42,262 bases of DNA from an uncultured Clostridia bacterium (GCA_904378095.1 CAJFHE010000012.1:1-42262); one strand, 5' to 3'; shown: positions 1-7,834, numbered from the stretch's first letter. Notes: generated by a model from the letters alone, not told the origin. Made by a program: numbers and translations.

Positions 1-120
1 ATACTCCTTTCACAATAGGCAAAGAAACATAACTATATTATATCACCAGACTTATTTCAGTTTTTATTGATATTCCGGAATTTCAAATGATAATTCACAG
101 TTTTTCAACTTTTTTCACAA
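1..120. other. Left-edge spacer without a gene
   Basis: No credible ORF. Read on the minus strand it leaves the window with GTGAAAGGAG, a good Shine-Dalgarno sequence, and a TATAAT box lies at 37-42 (minus). A leftward gene therefore probably starts just beyond position 1. This is inference from two short signals. Confidence 0.4.
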
Positions 121-126
121 AAACTA

Positions 127-155
127 TTGACATATTAAGCAAAATGCATTATACT
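127..155 (+). promoter_or_regulatory. Sigma-A promoter of the tRNA pair
   Basis: TTGACA at 127-132 and TATACT at 150-155 are separated by 17 bases. The expected start lies a few bases before tRNA-Met, as is usual for tRNA operons. Confidence 0.75.
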
Positions 156-173
156 TTAAATTGCGTTTGAGAT

Positions 174-250
174 GCGCCCTTAGCTCAGCTGGTCAGAGCA
201 ACCGGCTCATAACCGGTAGGTCCAAGGTTCGAATCCTTGAGGGCGCACCA
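174..250 (+). tRNA. tRNA-Met (CAT anticodon)
   Basis: Full cloverleaf of 77 nt with encoded CCA. The acceptor stem GCGCCCT pairs with AGGGCGC, the anticodon stem is ACCGG/CCGGT, the loop is CTCATAA with anticodon CAT, and the T loop is GGTTCGAATCC. G1-C72 pairs, so it is not the initiator tRNA. It is either elongator Met or the lysidine-modified Ile-CAT species; overall resemblance to clostridial elongator Met favours Met. It is cotranscribed with the tRNA-Tyr 46 bases downstream. Confidence 0.93.
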
Positions 251-296
251 TTTTTATTAAGTAGATGTTTTTTCTATTTAATAAATTTTATATTTC

Positions 297-382
297 GGGT
301 AGGTGGCCGAGTGGCTAAAGGCGGCAGACTGTAAATCTGTTCTCATTTGAGTACGATGGTTCGAATCCATCCCTGCCCACCA
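297..382 (+). tRNA. tRNA-Tyr (GTA anticodon)
   Basis: Class II tRNA of 86 nt with a long variable arm and encoded CCA. Acceptor GGGTAGG pairs with CCTGCCC (one G-T wobble). The anticodon loop is CTGTAAA with anticodon GTA. It follows tRNA-Met in one operon. Confidence 0.95.
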
Positions 383-439
383 AAATGCTTATTTATCATT
401 AGCTTGTATTATTTGTAAGTACTGATAAATAAGCATTTT
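383..439 (+). terminator. Hairpin terminator after the tRNA operon
   Basis: AAATGCTTATTTATCA (383-398) pairs perfectly with TGATAAATAAGCATTT (423-438) around a 24-base loop, immediately after the CCA end of tRNA-Tyr. The T tract is short, so it may act as a processing or bidirectional hairpin. Confidence 0.6.
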
Positions 440-465
440 AGTTTATAATAGGAGTGTGATAATTT

Positions 466-729
466 ATGATGTATCCATTTTGCAAATATGCTGATGAAAC
501 ATTGGTTACTTTCTCTAATATAGTAAAAAATGAACATGGAGATGAATTTGTTTATGTACATTTTGAGAGGCCTATGGAATACGGCTTTGATAGTATAAGG
601 TTTGAGCTTCCTACTTATAAAATAGTTTATGAAGAAGGTCATTATAGTGAATCTGAAAAAGAAATGTTCAAAAAAATAGTGGAAATACGTAACAAAAACC
701 ACCCTATTTTAGGGTGGTTTTTGTTTTAG
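466..729 (+). CDS. Small conserved-looking protein of unknown function
   Basis: The 87-residue acidic protein is not assigned to a family. It has no membrane segment or signal peptide; a core rich in aromatic residues and beta strands (FVYVHFERP, FDSIRFELP) is followed by an acidic helix (SESEKEMFKKIVE), suggesting a small folded domain. GGAG at 451-454 serves ATG 466 or ATG 469. The last 12 codons run through a rho-independent terminator (694-722), and the stop codon (727-729) lies at or beyond the predicted release point. Much of the mRNA could therefore lack a stop codon. The C-terminal tail NHPILGWFLF is terminator-encoded and may not belong to the ancestral protein. Confidence 0.65.
   Translation: MMYPFCKYADETLVTFSNIVKNEHGDEFVYVHFERPMEYGFDSIRFELPTYKIVYEEGHYSESEKEMFKKIVEIRNKNHPILGWFLF
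694..722 (+). terminator. Rho-independent terminator inside the 3' end of the preceding ORF
   Basis: AAAAACCACCCTA (694-706) and TAGGGTGGTTTTT (710-722) form a 13-bp perfect stem with a 3-base loop, followed by TTGTTTT. The small ORF at 466 reads through it in frame. Confidence 0.85.
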
Positions 730-747
730 GCTACCTGTTGAAACCTA

Positions 748-1227
748 TTACAATTTCAACAAATCGTCCATGATTAGTTTCTTCACCGCAGGACTTTCAA
801 AAATAAATTTGAAGTCTCCTGTGGTCTGAGTGAACTCGTTATAGAGCTCATTCAATTTGCTTTCCTCTTCGTCTAGCAGAGATTGCAATTTCTCAATTGC
901 ATTTTCAACTTTCTCCCTAATTGGTGCAAGCTGCTCTGCAAACTCTTTGCGATTAATCCTCGCAGTCGTTAATTCGAACACAATCCTTTTTACATCCGGA
1001 TACTCCCGGTACTCCCAAAGAAGTAGTTTGGGTAATCCTTGATGCGCGGTGGTTCTGTCCCAGGAAAAAAGCTTCTCCCATGCTGTGTTAAAAATTTGGT
1101 TCACCTCTTCAAGTGATACTAAGTCAAAAATCCTAAATGCTTCATCTCTTAGTAGAGACAACTCATCCAGTGATTCTTCAAAGAACATCACTCTCCGTAA
1201 AGTCTCCGCAAAACTGTTGCTTTTCAT
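748..1227 (-). CDS. Hypothetical coiled-coil protein, 159 aa
   Basis: Not recognised. The protein is soluble and mostly helical, with a heptad-like stretch from about residue 95 to 135 (REKVENAIEKLQSLLDEEES) suggesting a coiled coil. The start is clear: GGAGG 9 bases before ATG. Codon use is richer in G and C (CGC, CGG, CTG, GTC) than in neighbouring housekeeping genes, which suggests a different origin. It is monocistronic, with its own strong promoter at 1269-1297. That promoter carries the same TTTTATGTAAA spacer motif found before the small genes at 22.4-23.2 kb. A TGTTGAAA/TTTCAACA inverted repeat (about 735-762) overlaps the stop codon. Confidence 0.75.
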   Translation of the reverse strand: MKSNSFAETLRRVMFFEESLDELSLLRDEAFRIFDLVSLEEVNQIFNTAWEKLFSWDRTTAHQGLPKLLLWEYREYPDVKRIVFELTTARINRKEFAEQLAPIREKVENAIEKLQSLLDEEESKLNELYNEFTQTTGDFKFIFESPAVKKLIMDDLLKL

Positions 1228-1268
1228 GAACTTTTGCCTCCTTAAGATAAATGTTTTGCAATAATATT

Positions 1269-1297
1269 ATTATACAACAATTTACATAAAATGTCAA
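1269..1297 (-). promoter_or_regulatory. Sigma-A promoter with TTTTATGTAAA spacer motif
   Basis: On the minus strand TTGACA (1292-1297), a 17-base spacer and TATAAT (1269-1274). The spacer begins TTTTATGTAAA, matching at the same position the promoters of the two paralogous small genes at 22.4 and 22.85 kb. Confidence 0.8.
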
Positions 1298-1316
1298 ATT
1301 TGCATATTCTGAAAAC

Positions 1317-1355
1317 AAAACTTGTTTTTTTCCTCCGTCCCCAAAAACAAGTTTT
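1317..1355. repeat. R2 hairpin repeat with TTCCTCCGTCCCC loop, copy 1
   Basis: Stem AAAACTTGTTTTT / AAAAACAAGTTTT (13 bp, perfect) with loop TTCCTCCGTCCCC. Copies are also at 17049, 36911 and 40651. It sits in the divergent gap between the 748-1227 gene and the DUF378 gene, so it is not simply a terminator. Confidence 0.85.
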
Positions 1356-1407
1356 TAAAAATCTTCGGTAAACTATTACTAACAATACACTGAAAGGAAT
1401 GAATTTT

Positions 1408-1602
1408 ATGAAAATAATTGATAAAATTGCATTAGTTCTAGTAATTATAGGAGCTATTAACTGGGGACTTATTGGAATTTTCAATTTTAATTTAGTTGAT
1501 ACTATTTTTGGTACAATGTCTATAATAAGTAGAATAATTTACATTTTAGTTGGAGTTTCTGGTTTATGGGCTATTAAATTATTATTTACAGACAATGACT
1601 AG
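1408..1602 (+). CDS. DUF378 family small membrane protein
   Basis: The 64-residue protein has two hydrophobic helices joined by a short loop (LVIIGAINWGLIGIFNFNLVD, then IISRIIYILVGVSGLWAI). The NWGLIGIF and VG-SGLW motifs are typical of DUF378 (YuzA-like) proteins, whose function is unknown. Start ATG 1408 is preferred over ATG 1399 because GAAAGGA (1392-1398) lies 9 bases before 1408 and overlaps 1399. It ends in an acidic DND tail. An R1 palindrome follows 22 bases after the stop and may end the transcript. Confidence 0.85.
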   Translation: MKIIDKIALVLVIIGAINWGLIGIFNFNLVDTIFGTMSIISRIIYILVGVSGLWAIKLLFTDND

Positions 1603-1623
1603 GAAATCAAAATCATTTATCGT

Positions 1624-1663
1624 TGGAACTAGGTGACAGATTAAAATCTGTCACCTAGTTCCA
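1624..1663. repeat. R1 palindromic repeat, copy 1
   Basis: A 19-bp perfect stem (outer arm TGGAACTAGGTGACAGATT) with a 2-base loop. The core GGTGACAGATT..AATCTGTCACC recurs at 5391, 23489, 27267 and 34807. It lies between the convergent DUF378 gene and the gene at 1717 and could terminate both. Confidence 0.85.
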
Positions 1664-1683
1664 CTACTCTAAAAAAAACAACA

Positions 1684-1706
1684 GAGACAGATTTTAATCT
1701 GTCCCC
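1684..1706. repeat. R1 palindromic repeat, copy 2 (short)
   Basis: GACAGATT-TT-AATCTGTC core with CCCC on one side, 20 bases from copy 1 and just downstream of the stop of the gene at 1717. Confidence 0.75.
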
Positions 1707-1716
1707 GCTATTTTAT

Positions 1717-2562
1717 CTATTCTCCTCTACCTTCTGGTAAAGCATTTGGTACTTCGATTGTAACTTTAATTTTCATTATATATGAAATAGCTCTAACAAA
1801 TTTACTATTTTTAAAGCGTTGCCACAATGATGGTTTAACTTCAACTCTAGTTTGCTCAATATATTCTTTATCTTGCTCAACTTCAGCTGGTGCTTCAACC
1901 TCTTCAATTTTCTCTTCTGCTACTGGTTGTAATGCTTCTTCAGGTGTAGGTATTAATTTTAATGCATCTGCTACTTCTATTCCGATATAACTTAAAGCTT
2001 TTGACCTATCTTCTATTCTTTCCATATCGATTTCAATATGTAAGTTTGTCTCTAAATTACCAATTCTTGCATTAATAAGTTTTATTGCATCTTGACAATT
2101 TTGTGATGTAACAACTTTTGATCTACCTATTATTCCTAAAGTTTCTATTATATCTTCAGAAAAATCTCCTGATATATTCTTTATTGTATCTTTCCAATCT
2201 TCTGATTTATTTTCTACAGCATCTAAAGCATCTTTTAAACTAGCAGCTAATGCAATATTTTTTTCTCTTTGTCTAATCAATTCTTCTATTTTCTTTGTGT
2301 TTTCCTCAAATTGATTTGTTGCATACTCTACCAATCCATATGCTGCTTTATAAACACTTGCTGGAAAGTTTTTCTTCTTAGGATATTCAATTAAATATGT
2401 TTTTATTGATTCAATTAAGTCCTTAAAATATGCATCCTCTTCTAATTGAACAATTTGTTTTTTACTATTTGGATTTATTAATTTTTGAACTTTATCTATG
2501 TTTGATAAAATTTTTTCTTCCGTGATTACCATTCTCACGTTTACTATGCCAGATCTAGACAT
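1717..2562 (-). CDS. Hypothetical charged helical protein, 281 aa
   Basis: Not recognised. Residues 1-205 look all-helical and charged (IEELIRQREKNIALAASLKD). About 205-240 is a Pro/Glu/Val-rich linker (EKIEEVEAPAEVEQ). A basic, amphipathic C-terminus follows (WQRFKNSKFVRAISYIMK) and could touch a membrane or nucleic acid. There is no signal peptide or clear transmembrane helix. AAGGAGG stands 11 bases before ATG. It is monocistronic, with a promoter at 2654-2682 and a leader hairpin (2582-2627) just before the ribosome site. Codon use is like the rest of the AT-rich chromosome. Confidence 0.8.
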   Translation of the reverse strand: MSRSGIVNVRMVITEEKILSNIDKVQKLINPNSKKQIVQLEEDAYFKDLIESIKTYLIEYPKKKNFPASVYKAAYGLVEYATNQFEENTKKIEELIRQREKNIALAASLKDALDAVENKSEDWKDTIKNISGDFSEDIIETLGIIGRSKVVTSQNCQDAIKLINARIGNLETNLHIEIDMERIEDRSKALSYIGIEVADALKLIPTPEEALQPVAEEKIEEVEAPAEVEQDKEYIEQTRVEVKPSLWQRFKNSKFVRAISYIMKIKVTIEVPNALPEGRGE

Positions 2563-2581
2563 TGTAAACCTTACCTCCTTT

Positions 2582-2682
2582 ATCCTATGTAACGCTTATT
2601 TCCGTAAGTCTTTTTCACTTATAGGATTTTTTTCGTTTTCTAATTTCATTATAATTCTATTACAACTTTTCCTTTAAGTCAA
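2582..2682 (-). promoter_or_regulatory. Promoter and structured leader of the 1717-2562 gene
   Basis: On the minus strand TTGACT (2677-2682), 17 bases, TAGAAT (2654-2659). The leader then has ATCCTAT (2621-2627) pairing with ATAGGAT (2582-2588), closing a loop with an inner AAGTG/CTTAC-like element. The outer arm ends 7 bases before AAGGAGG. No known riboswitch is recognised. Confidence 0.5.
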
Positions 2683-2696
2683 GACTTTTTTTGTAA

Positions 2697-4562
2697 TTAT
2701 TTGTCTTTTTTTAGCTCTGCATATCTTTTAATTTTCATGGTAGTAGTTTTTACAAATTCATCATGTTTAATTTCTAATTTTTTAATTGCTTTATATGATG
2801 TTAATCCCTTATTTACTTCTTTTATTATATCCCAAATTATTTTGTAAATTGTATCTTCGTCTAAATCTTTTCCATATTTTTCTTCTATTTCTTCATAATT
2901 TGGTATTACTCTAGCAGTAATAATAAGTTCTTTTTCTCCTTCTACCTCTTTACCATATACCATACATTCTTTTATCTCTGGGTGTTTAGAAAGCAATAAC
3001 TCTATTTCTTCTGGATATATATTTTTTCCATTTTGTGTTACAATAACATTCTTGCTTCTTCCTGTGATATACAAAAATCCGTCTTTATCCATATATCCCA
3101 CATCTCCAGAGTGGAACCATCTTTTTCCGTCTTCTTCAAAGATAGCTTCTTTTGTAGCTTCTTCATCTTCGTAATAGCCAATCATTAAGGTTTTACTACA
3201 AATTAAAACTTCTCCCTCTCCATTTTCATTTGGATTATCTATTCTAAGCTCTGCTCCAACAACAGCTTTACCTGCCGAGCCAACTCTTGTATCAAAATCT
3301 GGAGTTAGCGCTGCTATAGGTGCTGTTTCTGTAAGTCCATATCCCTGTAAGAAGAGAATTCCTATATCTTCTACCCATTTTCCTACCTTTGCATCAATAG
3401 GAGCTGCTGCAGAAACTATAATTCTAATTCTTCCTCCAAGATTTTCGTATATTTCATTAAACACTTTTCTTTTTATATCTATTCCCACTGCCTTTAAAGC
3501 ATTCGTAACATGAATCATAGAATTTACTAAACCATCTTTTTTACTTTTCTTTATATTGGCATTTATTTTTCTGTATAAAGTTTCTACTAGTAATGGTACT
3601 GTTAAAAGTGCAGTTGGCTTTGTTTCTTGTAAATCTGGTACTATATGCTTTAAGCCTTGGCATACACTTATAGATGCTCCTACGCCAAATGGAAGTAAAA
3701 ATCCAATAGATGATTCATATGTATGATGTAATGGTAAAATAGACATTAATCTATCTTCTGGAGTAAGCTTTACATATGCAGTAGCAGCGTTAACGTTTTG
3801 TGCCAAATTTCTATTGCATAGCATAACCCCTTTTGCATTTGAAGTTGTACCAGAAGTGAAGATTAAAACTTTGAATTCATCTGGGTCTATTTCAATTTCC
3901 ATAAAGCTATTGTCTCCACCATTATAGATGATTTTACCTTCTTCTATTAAGTAATCTAATCCTACAAATCTTCCATTTATTTCTTCGTTTGAGTTCATTT
4001 GTATAAAATATTTTACATCTGGTAAATTCTCTGCTACTTTTTTAATAACGTCTGCTTTTTTTGTTGAAAAAATTACCGCAGAAGCTTTTGCTCTTTTTAT
4101 TACATTTTCTATTTCGTTTTCAGGTAGCTCTTTGTCAACTGGAACTGCGATACCTGCTCCACAAAGCATTGTCATATATGATAAATACCAATGATGTGTG
4201 TTCTCTCCTATTATAACAATTCTTGTATCTTTTAAATTTAATTTTCTAATTAATGCTGTACCAAACCCTATAACTTCATTTTTAAATTGGTTATATGTAA
4301 TTTCTGTCCAATCCTCTTTTGGATTAAACTTTTCAAGCAAAAGTGTTCTGTCTGCGTATTCTTTAGATGAATTAATAAACATTTCTTTTACAGTAGTAAA
4401 ATTAGTACCATCATAATTCTTCTTATTTTTCTTGTTTTGATTTTCTTCTGCCTTTTTTATTTTTTCATAATCTACCTTAACTTCGTCAATATCATCTATT
4501 CCCTTCATGTTAAACTTTGGAAATTTAAAATCAGGTATTTTAAAATCTTTTAATATTCTCAT
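2697..4562 (-). CDS. Long-chain fatty acid-CoA ligase (AMP-binding)
   Basis: Member of the ANL adenylating superfamily, 621 residues, the usual length for FadD/ACSL-type enzymes. It would activate fatty acids to acyl-AMP and then acyl-CoA. Visible motifs: the phosphate-binding loop LIFTSGTTSNAKG (about 233-245), GYGLTETAP (407-415), the adenylate Asp in HSGD (about 485) and the hinge GRSKNVIVTQNGKNIYPEEI (501-520). The catalytic lysine region is TTTMKIKR near the C-terminus. The first 50 residues are a lysine-rich extension. The downstream partner of a TetR regulator 82 bases away, it is probably in one operon with it, so the regulator may sense fatty acids or acyl-CoA. Substrate chain length cannot be read from the sequence. 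Confidence 0.92.
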   Translation of the reverse strand: MRILKDFKIPDFKFPKFNMKGIDDIDEVKVDYEKIKKAEENQNKKNKKNYDGTNFTTVKEMFINSSKEYADRTLLLEKFNPKEDWTEITYNQFKNEVIGFGTALIRKLNLKDTRIVIIGENTHHWYLSYMTMLCGAGIAVPVDKELPENEIENVIKRAKASAVIFSTKKADVIKKVAENLPDVKYFIQMNSNEEINGRFVGLDYLIEEGKIIYNGGDNSFMEIEIDPDEFKVLIFTSGTTSNAKGVMLCNRNLAQNVNAATAYVKLTPEDRLMSILPLHHTYESSIGFLLPFGVGASISVCQGLKHIVPDLQETKPTALLTVPLLVETLYRKINANIKKSKKDGLVNSMIHVTNALKAVGIDIKRKVFNEIYENLGGRIRIIVSAAAPIDAKVGKWVEDIGILFLQGYGLTETAPIAALTPDFDTRVGSAGKAVVGAELRIDNPNENGEGEVLICSKTLMIGYYEDEEATKEAIFEEDGKRWFHSGDVGYMDKDGFLYITGRSKNVIVTQNGKNIYPEEIELLLSKHPEIKECMVYGKEVEGEKELIITARVIPNYEEIEEKYGKDLDEDTIYKIIWDIIKEVNKGLTSYKAIKKLEIKHDEFVKTTTMKIKRYAELKKDK

Positions 4563-4644
4563 TTTTTACATCCCTTCTATAAAACAACTTTGAGTTTCGC
4601 TTTCTTACAAATTATATTATAAGTTTATCACTTTTTTTCATCTT

Positions 4645-5208
4645 TTACGCTTTTAATTTTCTAATAAATAATAGGTCTATCTCATTAAATAAATCTTGAA
4701 CATTAACTTCTTCGTGTTTCATTTTATAAATAAAGCTAGAGCAAGTAAATCCAAATATTCCAGACGCAATTACATCTGCATCTTTGTTTACTATCTCTCC
4801 TTTTTTTATTCCTTCTTTTACTATCTCTTCTATCATTTGTATATATTCAAAAACATATTTTTTACATAGTTTGCTTCTATCATCATTGCCCCAAATTTGG
4901 CTTAAGATAATAGTCATAAAATCTTCGTACTTAAATAGTATTTTTATTTGTATTAAAACAATTGCTCTAATTTTATCTAATGAATTACTTAATTTTTCTG
5001 TTTTAATGCTTATACTATTCTTTAAAAGCTTTACACCTTCATCAACTAAAAAGTTAAATATCTCCTCTTTGCTAGAAAAATGATAATACAATGTTCCTTT
5101 TGCTACCCCTACAGTTGCAGTAATTTCTTCTATGCTTGTTGCAGCATATCCTTTATCTGCAAATAACTGCATGGAAGCCTCAAATATCTTTCTTTTTGTT
5201 TTATTCAT
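4645..5208 (-). CDS. TetR/AcrR family transcriptional regulator
   Basis: The 187-residue protein has the typical TetR N-terminal helix-turn-helix (residues about 5-47: FADKGYAATSIEEITATVGV, then KGTLYYHFSSKEEIF) and a variable ligand-binding helical domain. It lies directly upstream of the acyl-CoA ligase in the same orientation. By analogy with FadR/FasR-type TetR proteins it probably represses its own operon and is released by an acyl ligand; this is inference. Its promoter is at 5334-5362, and its leader contains an R3 repeat (5245-5297). Confidence 0.92.
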   Translation of the reverse strand: MNKTKRKIFEASMQLFADKGYAATSIEEITATVGVAKGTLYYHFSSKEEIFNFLVDEGVKLLKNSISIKTEKLSNSLDKIRAIVLIQIKILFKYEDFMTIILSQIWGNDDRSKLCKKYVFEYIQMIEEIVKEGIKKGEIVNKDADVIASGIFGFTCSSFIYKMKHEEVNVQDLFNEIDLLFIRKLKA

Positions 5209-5244
5209 TCACTTCACCCTCAACTTGTGTCCTTTTTAGTATTT

Positions 5245-5297
5245 CACAGAAGTGACACTCCTTTTTGTGCAAATTCTTACACGTTTTGGACACTCCT
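5245..5297. repeat. R3 repeat (GACACTCCTTTTTGTGC type), copy 1
   Basis: Contains GACACTCCTTTTTGTGC and, 20 bases on, GGACACTCCT. The same words are arranged as inverted arms at 10254-10316 and 36158-36295. This copy is direct rather than inverted and looks like a partial element within the TetR gene leader. Confidence 0.7.
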
Positions 5298-5333
5298 TAA
5301 TAATTAATTATATTTCTCTTTAAAGCTATTCTT

Positions 5334-5362
5334 ATTATATAATTTATTTACAAATTATGCAA
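5334..5362 (-). promoter_or_regulatory. Promoter of the TetR-acyl-CoA ligase operon
   Basis: On the minus strand TTGCAT (5357-5362), 17 bases, TATAAT (5334-5339). It gives a leader of about 120 nt that includes the R3 repeat. Confidence 0.6.
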
Positions 5363-5390
5363 GTAGTTTGAGTAATTTGCCTACTATGTG

Positions 5391-5430
5391 CAACGAGGTG
5401 ACAGATTAAAATCTGCCACCATCGCTTCAC
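5391..5430. repeat. R1 palindromic repeat, copy 3
   Basis: GGTGACAGATT / AATCTGCCACC core with outer arms related to GTGAAGC and CAACGAG. It begins 9 bases after the mreB-like stop codon, on the transcript side. Confidence 0.8.
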
Positions 5431-5438
5431 TTATTTCT

Positions 5439-6437
5439 TTATTTTCTTCTATCCAATGTATCTAAATTGTCTAACGCTTTACCAGTTCCTAATGCCACAC
5501 ATGATACTGGCTCCTGTGCAATCATTACACTAATGCCTGTTTTAGTTTGTAATAATTTATCTAATCCATCTATTAAGCAGCCCCCTCCAGTCATATAAAT
5601 TCCTCTATCACTGATGTCTGCTGCAAGCTCTGGAGGCGTTTTCTCTAAAACAGAATGAACACTATCAACTATCATCATAGCTGGCTCTATTAATGCTTCT
5701 AGCATCTCACTTGAATGAATTGTTACATTCTTTGGAAGTCCTGTAATTAAGTCTCTTCCTCTAATTTCCATTTCTGTGTCTTGGATTTTTGGATATACAC
5801 ACCCAACATTTATTTTCAAATCTTCTGCTGTTCTCTCTCCTATCATTATATTGTGTTTTCTTTTTATATATTTAACAATTGCCTCATCGAATTTGTCACC
5901 AGCAACTTTTAAAGATTCGCTTACAACAGAGCCACCTAATGAAATTACAGCTATATCGGTAGTTCCTCCACCAATGTCTACTACCATATTGCCACATGGT
6001 TTTGATATATCAATTCCTGCTCCAATAGCAGCTGCAATAGGCTCCTCTATAAGGAACACCTTTCTTGCTCCAGCCTGTGATGCTGCATCAATAACTGCTT
6101 TTTTCTCCACCTCTGTTACTTGTGAAGGAATACAAATCATAATTCGTGGAGAGAAGATAAATTTACCACATATTTTGTTTATAAAATACTTAAGCATTTT
6201 TTCGGTAACAGTATAATTAGAAATAACACCATCTCTCAAAGGTCTTGTTGCTACTATGTTTCCAGGTGTTCTACCTAACATTCTCCTTGCTTCTTTTCCC
6301 ACTGCTAACACTTCACCTGTGTTGTTATCAACGGCAACCACAGAAGGCTCTCTTAAAACTATACCTTTTCCCTTTACATATGCTATAACTGTTGCAGTTC
6401 CTAAATCTATGCCTATGTCTTGTCCCCACTTAAACAT
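5439..6437 (-). CDS. mreB: MreB-type rod-shape actin homologue
   Basis: The 332-residue bacterial actin forms membrane-associated filaments that direct lateral wall synthesis. Phosphate-1 DLGTATVIAYVKGKG (about 11-25), phosphate-2 DIGGGTTDIAVISLGG (about 158-173) and adenosine loop TGGGCLIDGL are intact, and MFKWGQDIGIDLGT is the usual membrane-binding N-terminus. The start at 6437 is preferred over an in-frame ATG at 6464, because GGAAAGGAAAG precedes it by 9 bases while the upstream ATG has no ribosome site. No mreC or mreD is adjacent, so it could equally be an Mbl or MreBH paralogue. Confidence 0.93.
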   Translation of the reverse strand: MFKWGQDIGIDLGTATVIAYVKGKGIVLREPSVVAVDNNTGEVLAVGKEARRMLGRTPGNIVATRPLRDGVISNYTVTEKMLKYFINKICGKFIFSPRIMICIPSQVTEVEKKAVIDAASQAGARKVFLIEEPIAAAIGAGIDISKPCGNMVVDIGGGTTDIAVISLGGSVVSESLKVAGDKFDEAIVKYIKRKHNIMIGERTAEDLKINVGCVYPKIQDTEMEIRGRDLITGLPKNVTIHSSEMLEALIEPAMMIVDSVHSVLEKTPPELAADISDRGIYMTGGGCLIDGLDKLLQTKTGISVMIAQEPVSCVALGTGKALDNLDTLDRRK

Positions 6438-6496
6438 CTTTATCTTTCCTTTCCCATATTTCAATAATGTTTCATTTCTGTTACATTTTCGTTACA

Positions 6497-6525
6497 ATTA
6501 TATTACATTTATTACAAAATAGCAA
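6497..6525 (-). promoter_or_regulatory. Promoter of the mreB-like gene
   Basis: On the minus strand TTGCTA (6520-6525), 17 bases, TATAAT (6497-6502). Confidence 0.65.
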
Positions 6526-6549
6526 ATACTTTTTGTAAATTTAAATAAA

Positions 6550-6590
6550 AAACCTTTTAATATATATTACTATTATATTAAAAGGCTTTT
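6550..6590 (-). terminator. Terminator after the FxLYD-like membrane protein gene
   Basis: CCTTTTAATATA (6553-6564) pairs with TATATTAAAAGG (6574-6585); on the minus strand it is followed by TTTTTTATT. It separates the 6639-7067 gene from mreB. Confidence 0.8.
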
Positions 6591-6638
6591 GTTTTATACA
6601 TTTATATTCAAATTTGTTCTCTATATTAATTATGCAAT

Positions 6639-7067
6639 TTATTCATTATTGGCATTTACAACTGTAACAAAAAAACTATCAACATTATCTCTCTTAAATT
6701 TTAATTCATACGATTTTGTTTCTCCAGCTGCCATTGTATCTATTTCTATATACTCGGTTCCAACTAATTTTAAATTTTCATCAAATAATGCAAAAAATAA
6801 ATTTTTTCCGTTAACTTCATTTTCGCTCTCGTTTTTTAATTCCCCTTTTATATATCCATTCACATTTGTTGCCTTTGCTTCTTGTACAGTAATAGTCGGG
6901 GTAGTGCTATCAATTTCTATTATAGATATATTGTGATACATGGTCTTGATAGCTAAAATACTACCTATTGTTACAAATGCAAATAATAATATAAACCAAA
7001 TGAAATATCTTCTTAAGTTTCTGGTTTGAACTCTGGTATCAATAAACCAAAAATCATCATAACTCAT
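6639..7067 (-). CDS. Single-pass membrane protein with FxLYD-like extracellular domain
   Basis: The 142-residue protein has a short cytoplasmic head, one transmembrane helix (about residues 21-44: YFIWFILLFAFVTIGSILAI) and an outer beta-rich domain. The pattern VNGYIKGELKNESEN .. NLFFALFDENLKLVGTEYIEI .. GETKSYELKF resembles FxLYD domains, which are small immunoglobulin-like extracytoplasmic modules of unknown ligand. GAAAGGAATG precedes the ATG. It lies 25 bases after lexA in the same direction and may be read from the lexA promoter. Confidence 0.7.
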   Translation of the reverse strand: MSYDDFWFIDTRVQTRNLRRYFIWFILLFAFVTIGSILAIKTMYHNISIIEIDSTTPTITVQEAKATNVNGYIKGELKNESENEVNGKNLFFALFDENLKLVGTEYIEIDTMAAGETKSYELKFKRDNVDSFFVTVVNANNE

Positions 7068-7092
7068 ATAATTTCATTCCTTTCTATATTAT

Positions 7093-7773
7093 TTACATCT
7101 TTCTAAATACTCCTATTACTTTTCCTAATATTGCACAATCTGGTACAATAATTGGGTCCATTGTACTGTTTTCTGGTTGTAATCTAATATGATCTTTCTC
7201 TTTATAAAATGTTTTTACTGTAGCTTCATCATCAATTAAAGCAACTACAATCTCTCCATTTTCAGCAACATTTTGTACTCTAACTAAAATATAATCGCCA
7301 TCTAAAATTCCAGCTTCAATCATACTCTCTCCAGTAACAACAAGCATAAAGCAATTTCCATTTCCCACAAATTCCAATGGTATAGGGTAAGTGTCAGTAA
7401 CATTTTCTACTGCTAATATTGGCGCACCAGCAGTAATTTTACCTATAACTGGAACATCTACCATTTCCTTTTTGTTATAAAACGCTTTGCCCGGTGTTAC
7501 CTTTTTCCTATTAGGGTAATAAAAAGCATCTTCTTTTTTTAGTACTCTTAAAGTTCTACCCTTTTGATTTTCCTTTTTGATATACCTTAATTCTTCGAGT
7601 TGTTTTAAATACATATGTACTGTAGCAGTAGAGCTTAGTCCTACAGCTTTACCTATTTCTCTTACAGATGGAGAATAACCGTTTTTTTCAATTTGTTTTG
7701 TAATGTATCTAAGTATTTGTTTTTGTCTAGTATTTAACTCTTTCTTATTTCCGTTCTTATCTACCTTAACCAA
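7093..7773 (-). CDS. lexA: LexA SOS repressor
   Basis: The 226-residue repressor of the DNA-damage response. The N-terminal winged helix is TRQKQILRYITKQIEKNGYS (15-34), with the recognition region SVREIGKAVGLSSTATVHMY. The self-cleavage site is A115-G116 in KITAGAP, the catalytic serine S150 in VTGESM and the lysine K187 in EATVKTFY. An insert of about 25 residues (KKEDAFYYPNRKK) lies between the domains. The start is a TTG codon at 7773 with AAGGGGG 7 bases upstream, which would keep repressor levels low. A strong promoter lies at 7806-7834, but no GAAC-N4-GTTC box is visible in the 100 bases upstream. Confidence 0.95.
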   Translation of the reverse strand: MVKVDKNGNKKELNTRQKQILRYITKQIEKNGYSPSVREIGKAVGLSSTATVHMYLKQLEELRYIKKENQKGRTLRVLKKEDAFYYPNRKKVTPGKAFYNKKEMVDVPVIGKITAGAPILAVENVTDTYPIPLEFVGNGNCFMLVVTGESMIEAGILDGDYILVRVQNVAENGEIVVALIDDEATVKTFYKEKDHIRLQPENSTMDPIIVPDCAILGKVIGVFRKM

Positions 7774-7805
7774 TTTTTTTCCCCCTTAAAAACCAATTTA
7801 ACAAT

Positions 7806-7834
7806 ATATTATCATACAAACAAAAAAATGTCAA
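7806..7834 (-). promoter_or_regulatory. Promoter of lexA
   Basis: On the minus strand a consensus TTGACA (7829-7834), 17 bases, TAATAT (7806-7811). No canonical Firmicutes SOS box overlaps it. Confidence 0.8.
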
